Numbered from the stretch's first letter, positions 33,675 through 46,090 are shown. The stretch is 64,000 nt of DNA from Angiostrongylus vasorum (GCA_018806985.1 JADANN010000366.1:1798001-1862000); one strand, 5' to 3'. Notes: generated by a model from the letters alone, not told the origin. A program made the numbers and translations.

Positions 33675-33958
33675 AAAAAGGGATAAAGAACAAAGCTCTC
33701 GGAGTTGGTTAATCTTTGAGGGATGCGCCATGCATTCGACTTCATTAAGCATCGCTTGGGGTGATTGTATGCATATCTGGCCTTTACAATGACTTGCGGT
33801 GCCTACCGATGTATTGAGCAAGTGGTGCTATCCTTCCAGAGAAGTCTGGTACTAATTTGCCGACCCCGGAGGAATGGAGGGCTTGGTGAGCCATAGGCGC
33901 GAGATCGATTCCACGTGTGTGTTGCAGGGCGCCTCCGACCACTGCGCCACACGCACCA
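33675..33958 (-). repeat. SINE-B copy
   Basis: Minus-strand full-length-looking copy. The box A complement is CCACTGCGCCA near 33939-33950. Box B-like GGAATCGATCTCGCG follows on minus, with the usual body. Confidence 0.65.
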
Positions 33959-34699
33959 GCACCACTGGCTTGTGCCTTATGTTAGCAAGCCAGAAAATCA
34001 CTTTAATTTGTATTCTTATAAATTTAGTAGGATGTGCCTGTTTCGCTGGAGACGAAAAACTGGTAAAATGGAATATTTCTTGAGTTAGTGTACCACTATT
34101 CCAATGTTTCTGAGTTCTCAGCCATTTATTTTATATATTTCTTAATGGTCCGATGGAGCCACTTGTTTGTTCATCCCCACACATTTCATATATGATGCAC
34201 AAACAATATTAGCTGTTATGGATTGCCTTCCTCGTGGCTTGAAGTTCTAGCCACTTTATCACATTCTTTGTTACCACCTCAATTCTTCGTGTGCTCATCC
34301 AGACATGCTACTCTCTACAGTAACATTTTTCATCTCAAGACGCCAAATTGTAAGCGGTGAACGCTGTGAATGAAATGCCATTTGATATCTGTAAAGCATC
34401 TCGAAAACACGACTTAATAAACAGAGATTGCCATTTTTGCTGGATGCGAAAGCACTCAAGTTTCAGCAGGAAGGTCCTGCTGAGGTTCTTCTATTTCTTA
34501 TGAAGGGCTTATTCCATGATAAACTTCTAGAGAGTAACAGAAAAGGCAAAGAAAATCAAAAAAGAGCAAATCTTAAGCGAAATACGAAATAAATTGCAGC
34601 GTAGTCAAGGAAGAACGCACGTAAATCAGGAGCTCAGTTTTGGCGAAGCTTCCAATTTATTTACATCTGTGGAAATTTTTTTCTGCTGGTTATTACATG

Positions 34700-34828
34700 C
34701 ATGCAAAACTCCGGACCGCAGGTGTCTGCGGTGGGAAACGAAGGCGCTATTGTCCTTTCCGGGGAGTAGCGCGCTCACCACGACACCATGCGGGTCCTTC
34801 GTTTCGCCTGTCTCTCAGCTCAGAAAGA
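34700..34828 (-). repeat. SINE-A copy, short
   Basis: Keeps GCAAAACTCCGGACCGCAGG, the decayed box B, GAGTAGCGCGCTCACCACGA and the GTTTCGCCTGTCTCTCAGCT edge. No trailing block follows. Confidence 0.6.
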
Positions 34829-34889
34829 TAATAAATTTTCGATAGGAGCAAACAAGTTCGACAATGTTGCTAATATCTCATAGACATGA

Positions 34890-35350
34890 GGATGTAATAA
34901 AATCATCAAGGACAAGTACGAACGATGCGTCCTAACAAGAAATGAAAGTTGGTAGAGAAAGCGAACATTGAAGGTCAGATGATTAGTGTCGAAAACGAAT
35001 ACGACATCACTGGACTAAAGAAAACAAGGTGGCAGGTTTGCGGTTATGATTACCTTCCATAATGGCCATCACTGTTGTTTGCTATTACTATTATTATTAA
35101 TTTCCCAGTGGCTCACAGCCCAACTGTTCGGGATTGTGGAGTGTTCCATAGTGTCGGGCTGAGAATCTAGCCTGAAATTCACCTATAGCGGATTGCCCAG
35201 AGACGCAATGAAAGCTTCGCACGACGATGCGAATCAGTGAACTGTGAGGAAGTCTCAAATTCCATAAGATGCGAGACTGCTAAAAACAACAGATCTAGGA
35301 TGTTCCACAGAGATCGTTTATTGCTGTGCCCGTGCAATATCGAAACAATA
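34890..35350 (+). mobile_element. Possible LINE endonuclease fragments
   Basis: Short pieces resemble the start of an RTE-type endonuclease of another family: EYDITGLKKTRW near 35000 and HRDRLLLCPCNI near 35305, in reversed order. The block CCCAACTGTTCGGGATTGTG at 35115 looks like a leader. Assignment is weak. Confidence 0.3.
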
Positions 35351-36524
35351 TCTTCTGATGATGAGCTTCACACTTCTGCATTCTGCTAACCTCACAAGAT
35401 TTCGTATTATCGATGACCACACTGGAGAACAGGAACAAGAAAACTGACATCCTTCAATGTCTTATCGTGTTGATTAGCGCAAAGAAGTTGTTATGTAAAC
35501 TTTATTGTGCGAACGCATCAGCGAATTCACCTTTTTCACGGCCACAATGAATCGAGTCGAGTGCCTACAGTGTCCTTCACTCTTGCGATCTGGGTCTTCG
35601 CAGTAACGTTGGATCGAATCTACAGGAGTGGAGCACCGCGGATGGCAGCCACTATTCAGTGCCTGTGGAAAGAAGATTCTGTCGTCAGAATGTTGATGGC
35701 CTCATTGCGCATTATACGCTATCCATCATACTAAGGTCTGAAAATGGAAACCTAGCACACCGCACAAATTATACTATAGTTCGGTTAGGGCGCATCTTGC
35801 CAGAGAACGATCACCATATGAATTTTACGCTTACAATGAAACGAATCTCACGAGCTCATGCAGATCCAATGCGGATTCATTTAGAATTCAATCACGACAA
35901 ATACAAGCCACATCGCCCGCTTGCTACGACCGTTGCGAAAAACAGATTTATGTGCAATTTAAAGATGGAAATACTAGGAACAGTAAATAATACATTTTTT
36001 GACAACAGAAGGAGGTCGGGGGTTTGATAACATTATACGCCTCCAGAAGATAATTTGTTGTAACCATTTAAAGCCATTCTATTGCTACTGTACGCTACAG
36101 AGTTTGTCTGCCCAAGCCATTGCTGTCAGTATGTTGAAGTGTTTTACAATTTAGACGGAGTCCTTTTTGATAATACATTTTGAAATCGACCAACCTATAC
36201 CATAATCATGAAGATGACCCATATGGTGATGGGAAACCCAAGATTAGTGGGTTACTGGTAAGAAATCGAACTTTGTAAGAAGCGGTGTAGGTTCTCTAGT
36301 AATTACCAATAATGTCCGGTAATCAGAGGGCTTACGAAAGTGATAACTTGCCCTAGTCGAGAGAGAAACCTTGCCCTATCAGCCTGAAGAAAAACAATAA
36401 CTTTTCTGAAATGTTGTTTTCATTTTATGTTCACTTAACGGCTCTTCGAAAACGCTGATTTTTCGGTAACTCACTGTAATTCCTTGAACATTAGATCATT
36501 TCGGCATTCAGAATTCTATACATT
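35351..36524. other. Unassigned 1.2-kb stretch
   Basis: A 122-codon plus frame (35659-36027) has no recognised domain. Nothing else is seen. Confidence 0.35.
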
Positions 36525-36845
36525 AGCTGAAGGTAGCGTAGAGGCTAATGATGCTGCTCGTTGAAAGGGAAAAAAGTGGTGGTTCGACCCTCTCCCCACG
36601 CTCCTCTTTCAACCATTGCAATCTTCCTCTCCTCTCTCCCATCTTAGAGAACGCTATAGAACGGCTGTCATCATGATTACAAGGAAAATAGACTCGACCA
36701 ATATTCTGCGACATTCGTAAAAATGAAGAAATCCTCAAGCAGCAACCGAAACAACGTGCGAATGTTCGAAGACTTTGTGGACGATGATTGTGATGAAGGC
36801 GAATCGAACCCAAGAATTGCTGAGATTCGTATAGTAGGTGTGATG
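36525..36845 (+). repeat. SINE-C copy, both boxes visible
   Basis: Plus strand: box A TAGCGTAGAGG at 36534-36544 and box B GGTTCGACCCT at 36581-36591, spaced as in a tRNA gene. The body matches the other copies (ACATTCGTAAAAATGAAGAA, AAGACTTTGTGGACGATG). Confidence 0.65.
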
Positions 36846-37151
36846 GCCAGTCATAAATAATAGTAGCAATTACTTGACAACTGTTTCGAAAGGCGAGCTG
36901 TGCTAATTCTCTTTGAAGAGTACATGTACTGTGGGCGCCATCCCACTCTGTAAAAGTCTCCTCAGTCAGTAGTAGTGAAATCCTTTTGAAGTAGCCAAAT
37001 CTTCGTGTTAAAACAAATGCGTTTCGCCTCCTCACCGGTTAAATTCTCCATGATGATTTTCTCAAACAACACGACTCTCTTCCTGCAAAATGAACTTGTC
37101 CAAAATACGCTTTTTTCATAAATTATTAAATTAAGGAAAGACATTTTTACA

Positions 37152-37515
37152 CCTCCCAACGGTTTACCGCCTCATCGTGGTTGGGATGTGTTCCTGGGTT
37201 TCGGACTGCGATGTACAGCAGGGGGGGATTCGTCCCCATCGCAGGTCTCCCAAGCTGAGAAGGAGTCCGGCGTTTCCACCAGGAAGTCTAGCTAAGAGTA
37301 AATCAATAGTAGGATCCACCACCGCCTTGGTATCAAAGTCGCATGGTGCTAAATTTCCCTCTGATCCACAGGGGCTGCGACTGTCTGTCTTGGTGACGAC
37401 CTGGGGCAGACTTTGGCCATGCTGTTCTCGGGATTCCAGCGAGCCACAATGGCTTAACAGGCAAATCTCCGAAAAATGGTGATTGTGCTGGGGCCCGCAC
37501 AACTAGTGATGACGG
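37152..37515. repeat. Repeat D copy 2
   Basis: Same orientation as copy 1 at 6.3 kb. Shared blocks include CGTCTCATCGTGG-like start, GATGTACAGCAGG and GGTATCAAAGTCGCATGGTG. The 112-codon minus frame here is repeat-derived. Confidence 0.7.
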
Positions 37516-37686
37516 GCCGTTCAGGTGTCAGGTGTCAGAAGTTTTACAAGCCGTGGCTGTTTTGGACAGGCTATCGGTGGAATACGAAAAGTGTGATAAG
37601 AAAAGTTTTCTGTAGCAATATACACCGTTGAAGAAGCGTGAATGGAATTCAAGGCACATGGTCTGGCATATGTTAATTGCGAAGCA
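37516..37686 (-). CDS. Weak candidate terminal exon
   Basis: On minus an acceptor-like CTTTATTTCAG near 37687 is followed by an open frame to TGA with a protein-like stretch (SQLTYARPCALNSIHASSTV, ENFSYHTFRIPPIACPKQPR). The frame continues open upstream through the putative intron, which weakens the splice call. No family recognised. Confidence 0.22.
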
Positions 37687-38131
37687 CTGAAATAAAGAAG
37701 ACCAAAACAGTCTGACGAAAGCGAACACTTCGAATAAGTGTGTTTAAGAAGTTTCTTGCAAAGAATATAAACCAATATTACCATGCCTCCGGATGAGATG
37801 TAGTGTTCTGCGTTAAATCTCACATACAATAGAAACCGAATCGAGACAGAACAACGTTCGTTTGCTGTGAGAAGATATTTCAAAAATTTCATACACTTAT
37901 ATGAACAGAAAAAATTCTTTGTCCACATTTGTTCATATCGGATTTTTTTTGTTCTTCTTGTTTTTCAACCTTTTTTTTCCCAAATTTGCTTAGTACTCAT
38001 GTCGTTGTGTGAGTGTAGCGTTCATGTCGTGTAGTTGGTTAGTGAGGGGAATCATATATCCTCGAAATAACTCTTGTTTTTCGCAAATTACGAAGCTTGA
38101 CAAAATTTTGAAATTTTAGTTTTGGTTTTAG
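37687..38131. other. Region upstream of the receptor exon
   Basis: No motif beyond T-rich tracts is seen. It ends in the acceptor-like GTTTTGGTTTTAG at 38119-38131, just before the first receptor codon. Confidence 0.35.
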
Positions 38132-38140
38132 GAAATTTCT

Positions 38141-38274
38141 ATGCAATGGAGTCTTCTATCGGGGGAGGTTGTCATAACCATCGTCACCATTACAATGTGC
38201 TTCATCGGTCTGTTCGGGAATATCAGCCTTCTTCTGGCTGTTTTTCACCGAGAAGAATTTGCGGAACAAATTTT
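38141..38274 (+). CDS. Srsx-like chemoreceptor, exon 1 (TM1)
   Basis: ATG at 38141 lies nine bases after GGTTTTAG, a plausible trans-splice or splice acceptor. The peptide begins MQWSLLSGEVVITIVTITMC and continues FIGLFGNISLLLAVFHREEF, a textbook first transmembrane helix with the Gly-Asn pair that nematode Srsx receptors carry. A donor (GTACGT) follows at 38275; a second (GTTTCT) lies at 38279. Exon 2 would be 11.5 kb away, beyond SINEs, a LINE and the BEL element. With the first donor the phase does not fit exon 2, with the second it fits one frame. Srsx proteins are seven-helix receptors, most thought to be chemosensory. Confidence 0.55.
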
Positions 38275-38621
38275 GTACGTTTCTCTGATAAAAAAATCGG
38301 AAGAGATAAATTGAAATACCAATTTATGGAGAAGTATGGAAGATTGCCGAGTTTGCTGGACTCCTCGTTCCAGTACTGCTCTTACGAATGTCAGCACTTT
38401 ATGTAGGGCAAACGTAACAGTTAGAATTGTTTCTATCGGGTTTCTCTCCATAATTCTAACGAAGTGCTCTTTTTTAAAAAGAACAAAAAAGATGTAGGGT
38501 GAAGAAGATGGCTAGAACCTGTTCTTTCTTCCTACCTCATTTCACGTCTTTTCGTACCACTAGCCTGGAACGTTGCCCTTATATCCTTCTACCAAATGAA
38601 GAAGCAGTGTTCCTATTAATC

Positions 38622-38915
38622 ATTATGGTGCTGAGGTATTTGCAAAATTCCGAACCGCTGGTGTCTGTGGTGGGGAACAAACGCGTTGTTACGGTTTCCG
38701 GGGGTTAGGGCTTTCACCACCACACCATGCGGGTCCTTCGTTTCGCCTGTCTCTCAGCTATGTTGTTGAGATATCAGTAATTGCCCGTCAACGGTATTGA
38801 TCTGGGGAGCACACATCGGCATCGAACTCAGTTAAGCTGTGGTATAAATCACAATGCAGTACTTTTTGCTTACTACCTGTTTCTTTTTAACGGCAAGGTA
38901 TTATGTGTTCCTAAT
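38622..38915 (-). repeat. SINE-A copy, long form
   Basis: Shows the complete unit on minus: a trailing/leader segment (complement of AAGCTGTGGTATAAATCACA, GCACACATCGGCATCGAACT), the box A region and decayed box B, ending at GGTGCTGAGGTATTTGCAAA. Useful as a reference for the family's full extent of about 290 bp. Confidence 0.6.
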
Positions 38916-38949
38916 GTTTTTCCTGCCAGAACAAGCTCATTTTCATTTC

Positions 38950-39325
38950 ATTTAGGGTAAGGGTAGCGTAATGGCATTGATGCTGTTCATTACGCCTGAA
39001 TGCCAACTTCTCCAGTCCATGGTTCTCTCCTGTCCCAGGCCCATCAAACCTCGTAATCCTTGAAGGTTGTAAAACTGGCACCAGACTTGGATAATTTAAA
39101 CTCAATCCCTCTTATCCACGTGGGAACCCCCTAGAACGGCCATCTCAGGATTCCAGGGAGAACTGACTCGCTCAACATTCAACGACAGTGGTGACCATGA
39201 CGAAAACTATTAAGGAGAAGGCAAAACCCCGCAAACAGAAACATTCGAAGATCTTCGTGGATAGTAGATGCGACGAAAGGAATCGAATAAGAAGAAGTAC
39301 CGAGATCTGCACAGTGTTATACAAG
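38950..39325 (+). repeat. SINE-C copy
   Basis: Plus-strand head with box A TAGCGTAATGG and a box B-like CATGGTTCTCTCC. The body ends with CTTCGTGGATAGTAGATGCG. Confidence 0.55.
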
Positions 39326-39599
39326 TGATTTTTTTGTCGCGCAAAAAAATTTTACGTCTATTTAGCTCATTTCTTACAGATTTCGGGGACTGAGAGAACC
39401 AAGTAGAAATTTCGCAATCGTATGTAAGTTAACAAAGTAAAAAGGCTAATTAATGAACCATGTGAGAGTGAGAGAATGAGAAGTGAAAGTGAGAAACCAT
39501 GTTTCAGCAACTAAAACAACCCTTGTCAATCAAACGATTTATTACCTTCTTAAACATAATTCTACTCTATTTCTCATATACTGTATTTTGTTCTTTGTG

Positions 39600-41520
39600 A
39601 TTTGGCATTGGTAGCCTGTACCTGTCATCTGTAGTCCCGTTGATCGTTGAGTGACCCGAGCGGGCGCCAGTAAGTCTTCCATTTTTTCCCTGTCGCGTGC
39701 AAGAGTACCCCCAATGGGTTCTGCTCGCTCTAGGGACTCGTCGAGCATCATATCTTTCTTAAAGGCTCTTTGTGAAGAACTCTGACCATCGGGTCGGTGG
39801 TCTTCCTGCAGTACGTTTAACATCCCGAGGAATCCAGTCACTAACGGCTCTTGTCCATCGGTTGTCATTCATACGCATTACGTGTCCGGCCCACCTTATC
39901 TTCGATTGTTTGGCGAACAGAACGGCATCTTTGATTTTTTGATCGTCGACGCATATCGGAGCTTCGGATCCCTTCCCATACTTGTATGGAACGGGATACT
40001 CCTAGCATCGCCCTTTCGACTGCACGTTCGATAACGCTAAGTGATCTTTCATCCTGCTTACGCAGTGACCAAATTTCTGAAGCATACGTTATGGCAGGAA
40101 GTACCGTGGAGTCGAAAAGGTGGACACGGAGTCGTGTGTTCCTTGTTCTGTTCACTACATCCTCGGTGTTCTTGAAAGCACCCCAAGCAGCTCGTTTCCT
40201 TCTGCCCAGCTCTGGAGCTAGGTCGTTGATCATATTGATTTCCCGACCTAGATAGATATAACTGGAGCATTCGAAGATATTCGTTCTTTTGAGCATGAAT
40301 AGGGGCATGCGAAACCAATCCGTTCTTCGTGAACATCGTTTTTGTGAGATTTAAAGACCAATCTTTCCACAGGCTTTATCAAAGTCGGTAAGCATACGTT
40401 CCGCTTGGCTAATGTTTAGTGTTATAAGGACGATGTCACCAGTAAAGCGAAGATGGTGTAACTGCCGACCATCGATTTTCACTCCCATATTATCCCATTC
40501 CAATGTTCGCATGACGTTCTGGAGGGTGGGGGTGAATAATTTTGACGAGATGGTATCGCCTTGCCTAACTCCTCTTTTTGACGTCAATGATAATATCGAC
40601 GTAGAATGGTGATACCTTGGTTGTGAAATTTTTGTACAGCTCACGAAAAGTCTTTATGTACTGAGTAGGGACTCCTTGATAATCCAGGGCTTCCAAGACT
40701 GCTTCTATCTCGACTGAATCAAAGGCCTTTTGTAAATCGATGAAGGTGAGACAGAGCGGTCTTTTGTACTCTCGCGATCCTTCAATGAGCCTTGTTATCG
40801 TGTGGATGTGGTCCATCGTACCAAATCTTTTCGAAACCCTGCTTGCTCACATGGCTGTCCTTCGTCCAGTGTTCTATCAATCCTGTTTAGGATGACTCGA
40901 GTGAAAAGTTTGTAGACGACGGACAGCAAGTAGATTGGACGATAGTTACCGATATTCTGTAGGTCACCCTTCTTGAGCAATAACACGGTCTTGCTGGTCT
41001 TCCAGTGGGTAGGGACCTTGCATTCGGACAGGTAACGTGTGAAGAGCCGAGCCAGTGTGTTTACGAGGATTGACGGAAGGTTCTTCAGGTGTTCTGTTCT
41101 TATCCTCTCCGGACCTGGTGCTATCCATTTTCCACCAACGAAATGATACGTCGAATTTCGGAAGGGAGAACCGGTGGTGCAACATATCCATCCTCCTTTA
41201 TTTCATATGACGGGACGTGGACGTAGCAATCGAAAAGATCTGAGTAGTATTCGTGAATAATTTTCTCCATTGCCTTTCTGGACGCTGTAACTGTTCCGCC
41301 TGGGCGCCGGAGTGCAATTATCTTGGTCTTGTAATTGGCGAGGCTTCGGTGGGCTTTGCGAATGCTTTTCCCAGCCTCTGCAGCTTCGACCATTACTGCT
41401 GCTCTTCTTTTTTAAAATATTCTTTTGTTGGCTGTCTGCATTGTTTTGCAAGTTCGGAGGTTAGTTCGCAGTTGCCTGCTGCTCGTGCGATTCCACGCTG
41501 GCGTGTTAGTTCGGTAGCAG
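39600..41520 (-). mobile_element. RTE-type LINE, 5'-truncated
   Basis: Minus-strand relative of the 30.1-kb LINE. It starts in the region between endonuclease and reverse transcriptase (about 41520, ELTSELAKQCRQ) and runs to the C-terminus near 39620. The endonuclease is absent, as is usual for truncated copies. Several frameshifts are present. A target duplication was not identified. Confidence 0.85.
39630..41470 (-). pseudogene. LINE reverse transcriptase, broken, FTGD box
   Basis: In order on minus: TVTASRKAMEKIIHEYYSDL, GNYRPIYLLSVVYKLFTRVI, GFRKDLVRWTTS (frameshifted), LTFIDLQKAFDSVEIEAVLE, RGVRQGDTISSKLF, HLRFTGDIVLITLNISQAER, ELGRRKRAAWGAFKNTEDVV, and AITYASEIWSLRKQDERSLS. The FTGD replacement of FADD is the same two-codon change as in the 30.1-kb copy, so both descend from one altered source. 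Confidence 0.8.
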
Positions 41521-41884
41521 TAGTCGCAAATTTTTGCCTATTTATTGAAAAAATCTTTTTCTAAAGATTTATTCCAGTCAAAGAAAATGGAAATAAATTT
41601 TTTTGCTTGAGTTCTCATGCACATTAGTGAGTGCAAATTCATGGAATCCCTCATTATGGGATCCCGAGTCGGGAGTTTTTGCATTCGGCGGGGTTGTAGA
41701 AAAAAATGCTCTTTAGTTCAATGGGTATGAATGGTATGTATGGTACTGTTTACTACTTGTTACTATGGTCCTTCGTACGAACACAATACTGGTAGCATTT
41801 GGAAGCGTTTCTCCTCTTTATTCTGTGACTGTCTTAGCACTTTTTTAGACGTACACTCCATATAATCGACAGCGCAGCATACAG

Positions 41885-42079
41885 TAAAGGCTCTAACGCT
41901 GTCGGCGTTGATCAATTCCTGAAGGATGCGCCATGCGTTCGGCTTCATTAAGTATCTTTGGAGGTGATTGAGTGCATATCTGGCCTTTACAATGACAATG
42001 ACTCGCGGTGGCCGGCCGATGTATCGAGCCAGTGCTGCTATCCTCCCAGACAAGTCTGCTACGAATTTGCCGACCCCGG
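41885..42079 (-). repeat. SINE-B copy, left part split by BEL element
   Basis: The body of a minus-strand SINE-B copy runs from GCTGTCGGCGTTGATCAATT to GCCGACCCCGG, where the BEL LTR begins. The missing head lies at 49302-49410 on the other side of the element. The last five bases (CCCGG, 42075-42079) are the left target duplication. Confidence 0.8.
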
Positions 42080-42767
42080 TGTAACGGCGCGCAGCGCAAG
42101 AGTATGAAGAGCGTTCTCGGGAGTGAGTAAGAGTGACGAATTGTTTACAAAGTACCTCAAACTTGGGTAATTAAACATCTATTCGTGCATTCATACTATT
42201 TATACAACAATGCAATGACATTTGTAATGTATGCACAACAAATTACAGGCGAGGTGGTTCAGTGGGTTTTTCACCCAAAAAATGAAATTAAAAATAGTGT
42301 TTGCACCAACGCAACGGCACACAGCGCTAGAGAGAGCGTTCGCGGGAATGAGCAAGAGTGAAGAATTGTTTGCAAAGTGCATGTGAGCAATGAAAATATT
42401 TGACTTATTTTAACAACACCACGTCGTTACACGAGAATCAACGATAACGTTAAGATATCATCAATGCAAGAGCTAAGGATTACACTTAATATCATTACAG
42501 CCTAAACAAATGAATTTGTAAGGAAAGATCAAGCGGGAGGGAAGTTATGATGGAATTGGCAACGGCGAACTCCAAGGCGTCGTCGGGCCAAATGACGGTG
42601 CTAGTGGGAGTGGCTACGTCCAAGCGAGCGGCGTGCCTAATGGCCAGAACGGGACATGGACGCAGGGCACGCACGCAGCGTTGTGGCAACGCCATCACCA
42701 TCAACCCACAGGATGCATTTGTTAAGTAGATAGAGAATTTCTCTATCTGATAGAGGAATTCTGTACA
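42080..42767 (-). repeat. BEL LTR at the left (3' LTR), enlarged
   Basis: 688 bp. Positions from about 42310 to 42767 match the other LTR closely. The outer 229 bp are extra: a second copy of the LTR's first 75 bp or so (AACGGCGCGCAGCGCAAGAG versus AACGGCACACAGCGCTAGAG) plus about 150 bp not found in the other LTR. The inner end reads GGAATTCTGTACA. Confidence 0.85.
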
Positions 42768-42780
42768 GTCCTCCCACCAC
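42768..42780 (-). promoter_or_regulatory. BEL polypurine tract
   Basis: Directly inside the 3' LTR the minus strand reads GTGGTGGGAGGAC, a purine-rich run at the position where plus-strand DNA synthesis is primed in LTR elements. Assigned by position and composition only. Confidence 0.5.
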
Positions 42781-42840
42781 TATAACAGTGGGCAAGACGG
42801 TAGCTGATGTTGTAGGTTGAGTGGGTTTCGTGGTCGAACA

Positions 42841-44344
42841 TTATTGTGGTGACTCCACGATTCGCGTCGTTCTTGACCGTTTACTTCGGGATGATTTTTT
42901 CGGTTCATGTTCTTCCTCGCCTTGTGAGAAATGGATTCCTCGTGAAATTATCAGTACATTGTTGTCACGTGATCGAGGTCGGAGATTATAGCGTTGATTT
43001 GGAATTTCAACTACACTTTGCGGCTCTTGAGTCGGCGACTCCACCCCCTCCATTTTTTTCCTAATTGTTTGTGTGTTGAGCTGTCTTCCAGCTCAAGCGG
43101 AATTAGTAGATTAATTGGTCTCCTTATGATACGTCCGGTCGGCAATTTGAGTTGTGCTTCTAGGATTGCACCATTTTCTTACTGCTTTAAGTCGATGATG
43201 CGCGCCATTTTCCACGTGTTTATGGCAAAATTGGACCGTGAATTAGTACCACCGTACCTATGGTTGGAGTTAATGGAGTGCCTCGTTCGTTATTTATATT
43301 AAGTTTGTGAGTTCCTCGAAGACTGTTCAAGTATTCTTGACTCCAAATGTTCCAATATTGTTCTGTCAATTTGTGACCTGATGCAAGGGCATCCTGCAAT
43401 TCCCTTCGCGTGCGTAATAATGCTGCCTCTTGGGGTGGAAGATACGTCTTATCGTCTTCTTCTTCACTGCTGGACTCGAATGTATATGTTATTATCACGT
43501 CTCGATGGATAAAGTCGATTGGTCGCAAGGTAACCAGGTTGTCAGAGCCTTCTTCTTGGTATGAGAGAGGTCGACTGTTGAGATTTCCCTCTATTTCTAC
43601 CAAGAGGATTTCCAATTCCTCCGTTGTTGGGATCGTCCTTTGCAATATTTTTGTATAAAGAGTATTTTACCGACTTTATGAGACGCTCGTAAAATGCCCT
43701 CTGCCACGGAGCATACGGCGTAATTGTCCTCCATGTTACTCCCTTTGTTGCCATTGTATTTGCTAGTGACACATCGTTAATAACGGGAAAAATTGCCTCT
43801 TGTCGAATTTGTTCGCTCAGTAGGAAATTGGATGCGTTATCAGATGTGATAGTTTTAGGCGCTCCTCGTCTGGCAAAAAAATCGTCTTAGGGCTAGCAGG
43901 AAATCATTCGTCGTTACGCTGTGTACGAGTTCTAGATGAAGTAGTCTGGTTGTCGCACACGTGATGATGGTGCCGTAGACCTTTGTCGTTCCATCATTAT
44001 TCCTCGCTGTTAGTGGTCCGAAATACTCTACACCTGATCTTCTCACCCCCCCTTTCTGGAGGATCGTCCATCGGCGGATATTTGTAGGCGAGACTGTTCA
44101 TCTTTTGATAGCGTACGCATTGTCTTATAATTTCCTTAGCAATTTGCCTTATGCTTGTCATCCAGAATCTTTCGCGTGCCTCGGCTATGGTTTGGTTTGT
44201 TGCACTATGGAATGAGAGATGTGCCTCGACAACTATTAATTCTGCTGGTGCCGTTTTAGAGCTGATTAGAATTGATTGCTGAGCTTCACGTGGCAGGCTT
44301 GCTCTGTTTAATCTGCCTTTGCACCGAATGATTCCCCCATTCAT
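42841..44344 (-). pseudogene. BEL integrase region and C-terminus, broken
   Basis: On minus: a zinc-binding segment with AHLSFHSATNQTIAEARERF and QCVRYQKMN, where the second cysteine of the usual CxxC is Tyr; then EYFGPLTARNNDGTTKVYGT; WRTITPYAPWQRAFYERLIK with the core Glu; NLNSRPLSYQEEG; and TPLTPTIGTVVLIHG near 43230. The tail (42841-43053) is Arg/Ser-rich with NQRYNLRPRSR. At least four frame breaks separate these blocks. Confidence 0.75.
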
Positions 44345-44731
44345 GGTGATATAACTTCAAATGCTTGCAATCTTTCATTGATCGTGAAGAAAAATCAACT
44401 GCTTGGTGGTTTCGTATCACAACTCGTAAGGTTGTTTCTTGCTGTGTGGCCGTGACTTATGTTTCTGTTGACATTGAGTGGAGTTCTGGGATATTCTTGT
44501 ATATACGATGATGCAGTTCCTTCCGTACTTTAGAGCTGGCTTTGCTGATGAATCTGAGAATATATGTGGTCGTTCTGTTTGCTCCTGCGAGTCTGTTGAA
44601 TCGCTTCCAATCGAGTAATTCTTCGACGGGTGTGGTGGTTATTGATGTAGCTGTGGATACTTGTGTCCTTTGTATGCTTCCTTGCTGTAAGGTAAAAAGG
44701 TGTTGATCATTTTGTGAGTGTAGTTAATAGA

Positions 44732-46090
44732 TTAAATAGTGTTTTTTTGTGAGTGTAGTTCCTTAATGAATACCGGTCCCTTCCACCATATGTGGTCTTT
44801 TAAATCGAATTTGTTTAGCCCCCTTGTAGCGCAGTCAGCCGCGTTTTGATCAGCGGCTATGTAGCCAAATTGTACAGGTGCTGGTAGGTTTTCCACTATT
44901 CGGCGTATTTCCTTTATGCTGTTCTTCACTAACACTTCTGCGGTGTTGTGCATCTCGTTGGACCGTATCCAGCTGAGCACGACTTCTGAGTCCGAGAGTA
45001 TAGTTAAATTTGTGATAGAAGTGAGGTTGTTTAGTGATGTACATGTTGAGTATGCTAACCGTGCTGCCAATGTTAGTGCATTTAGTTGTAGTTTTGGAAT
45101 TGTGGGCTTGTACCTGACTGATGGTAACTTATACTTCCCTGCGAGTAGTTGTGATTCACCATTGGAAACGATGTAGGCGCAAGTGGCCATACAATGTTTG
45201 TTAGCATCGGCGAAGAGAATCAGCCTGGATGAAACTCCAATCTGGGCTATTTTTCGTGGAATGAAGGTTTCAAACCCGTTAAAATCATTAACTATCTTTT
45301 CCCACTGTTCTTTTTGTTCCTTTGATAGAGGACTGTCCCACGTATAGTCGAAGGTCCAGAGGTTTTGAAGAAACTGCTTCTTTCTTAATGTGAGTGGCGT
45401 GAGCCACCGCATAGGATCGTAGATAGCAGCTACCTGTTCGGCGACTGCACGTTTAGCTACTTTCGATTTTGTTGGATATCTACATGAGATAAGGAGTTTA
45501 TCTTCCGTGAAACGCCGTGGTATTCCTAAGATTTTTTGTAGACTATTTGATGGTCGGTCCTTTAGAGTAATTTGCTGCAGAAAGTCCTTGTCATTTGAAA
45601 GAAATTCACGTAAATTCATGATCAAATCATTGAATATCTGTTTTGCTTCTTTGTGTGTCGACATTGCTTCTTGTATTGAGGCGGCTGTTACAATCACGTT
45701 ATCCACATAAGTGTTACTGATGAGGTGTTTGACGAATTTAGGGTCATTTTGACAGTTATTTAAATGGTGTTTAGTTGTTCCTGTTATAAGGAATGGTGAA
45801 CAATTGAGTCCAAATGTAACTCGTGTAAATTTGTACACGGTTATGTTTCTTGGTTCCAGAGGTTGAGAGATATCTCGGATCCATAAGAATCGTGTAGTGT
45901 CTCTATCCATTTCGTGCAGCCGTATTTGTAGGAAAGCCTTTTCGACGTCGCTAATCATTGCAACATTTCCGATGCCAAACCGCAGTAAAATGTCGTATAT
46001 TTGTGGTAGGAATAGTGGACCTTGATGAAGGACATCGTTTAATGAGGAGGCCTTCTTGAGGTGAGCAGATGCATCGTAAAGAATTCTCAA
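44732..46090 (-). pseudogene. BEL reverse transcriptase and RNase H
   Basis: The longest open frame in the window (452 codons). RT motifs: LRILYDASAHLKKASSLNDV, GPLFLPQIYDILLRFGIGNV, ISDVEKAFLQIRLHEMDRD, FTRVTFGLNCSPFLITGTTK, and NTYVDNVIVTA (45699-45710 codes Tyr-Val-Asp-Asn). Many elements have YVDD at that point; some nematode BEL elements may carry YVDN, so this need not be inactivating. RNase H region: LILFADANKHCMATCAY, KLQLNALTLAARLAYSTC, ILSDSEVVLSWI and AADQNAADCATRG. It is truncated upstream by a stop near 46195. Confidence 0.88.
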
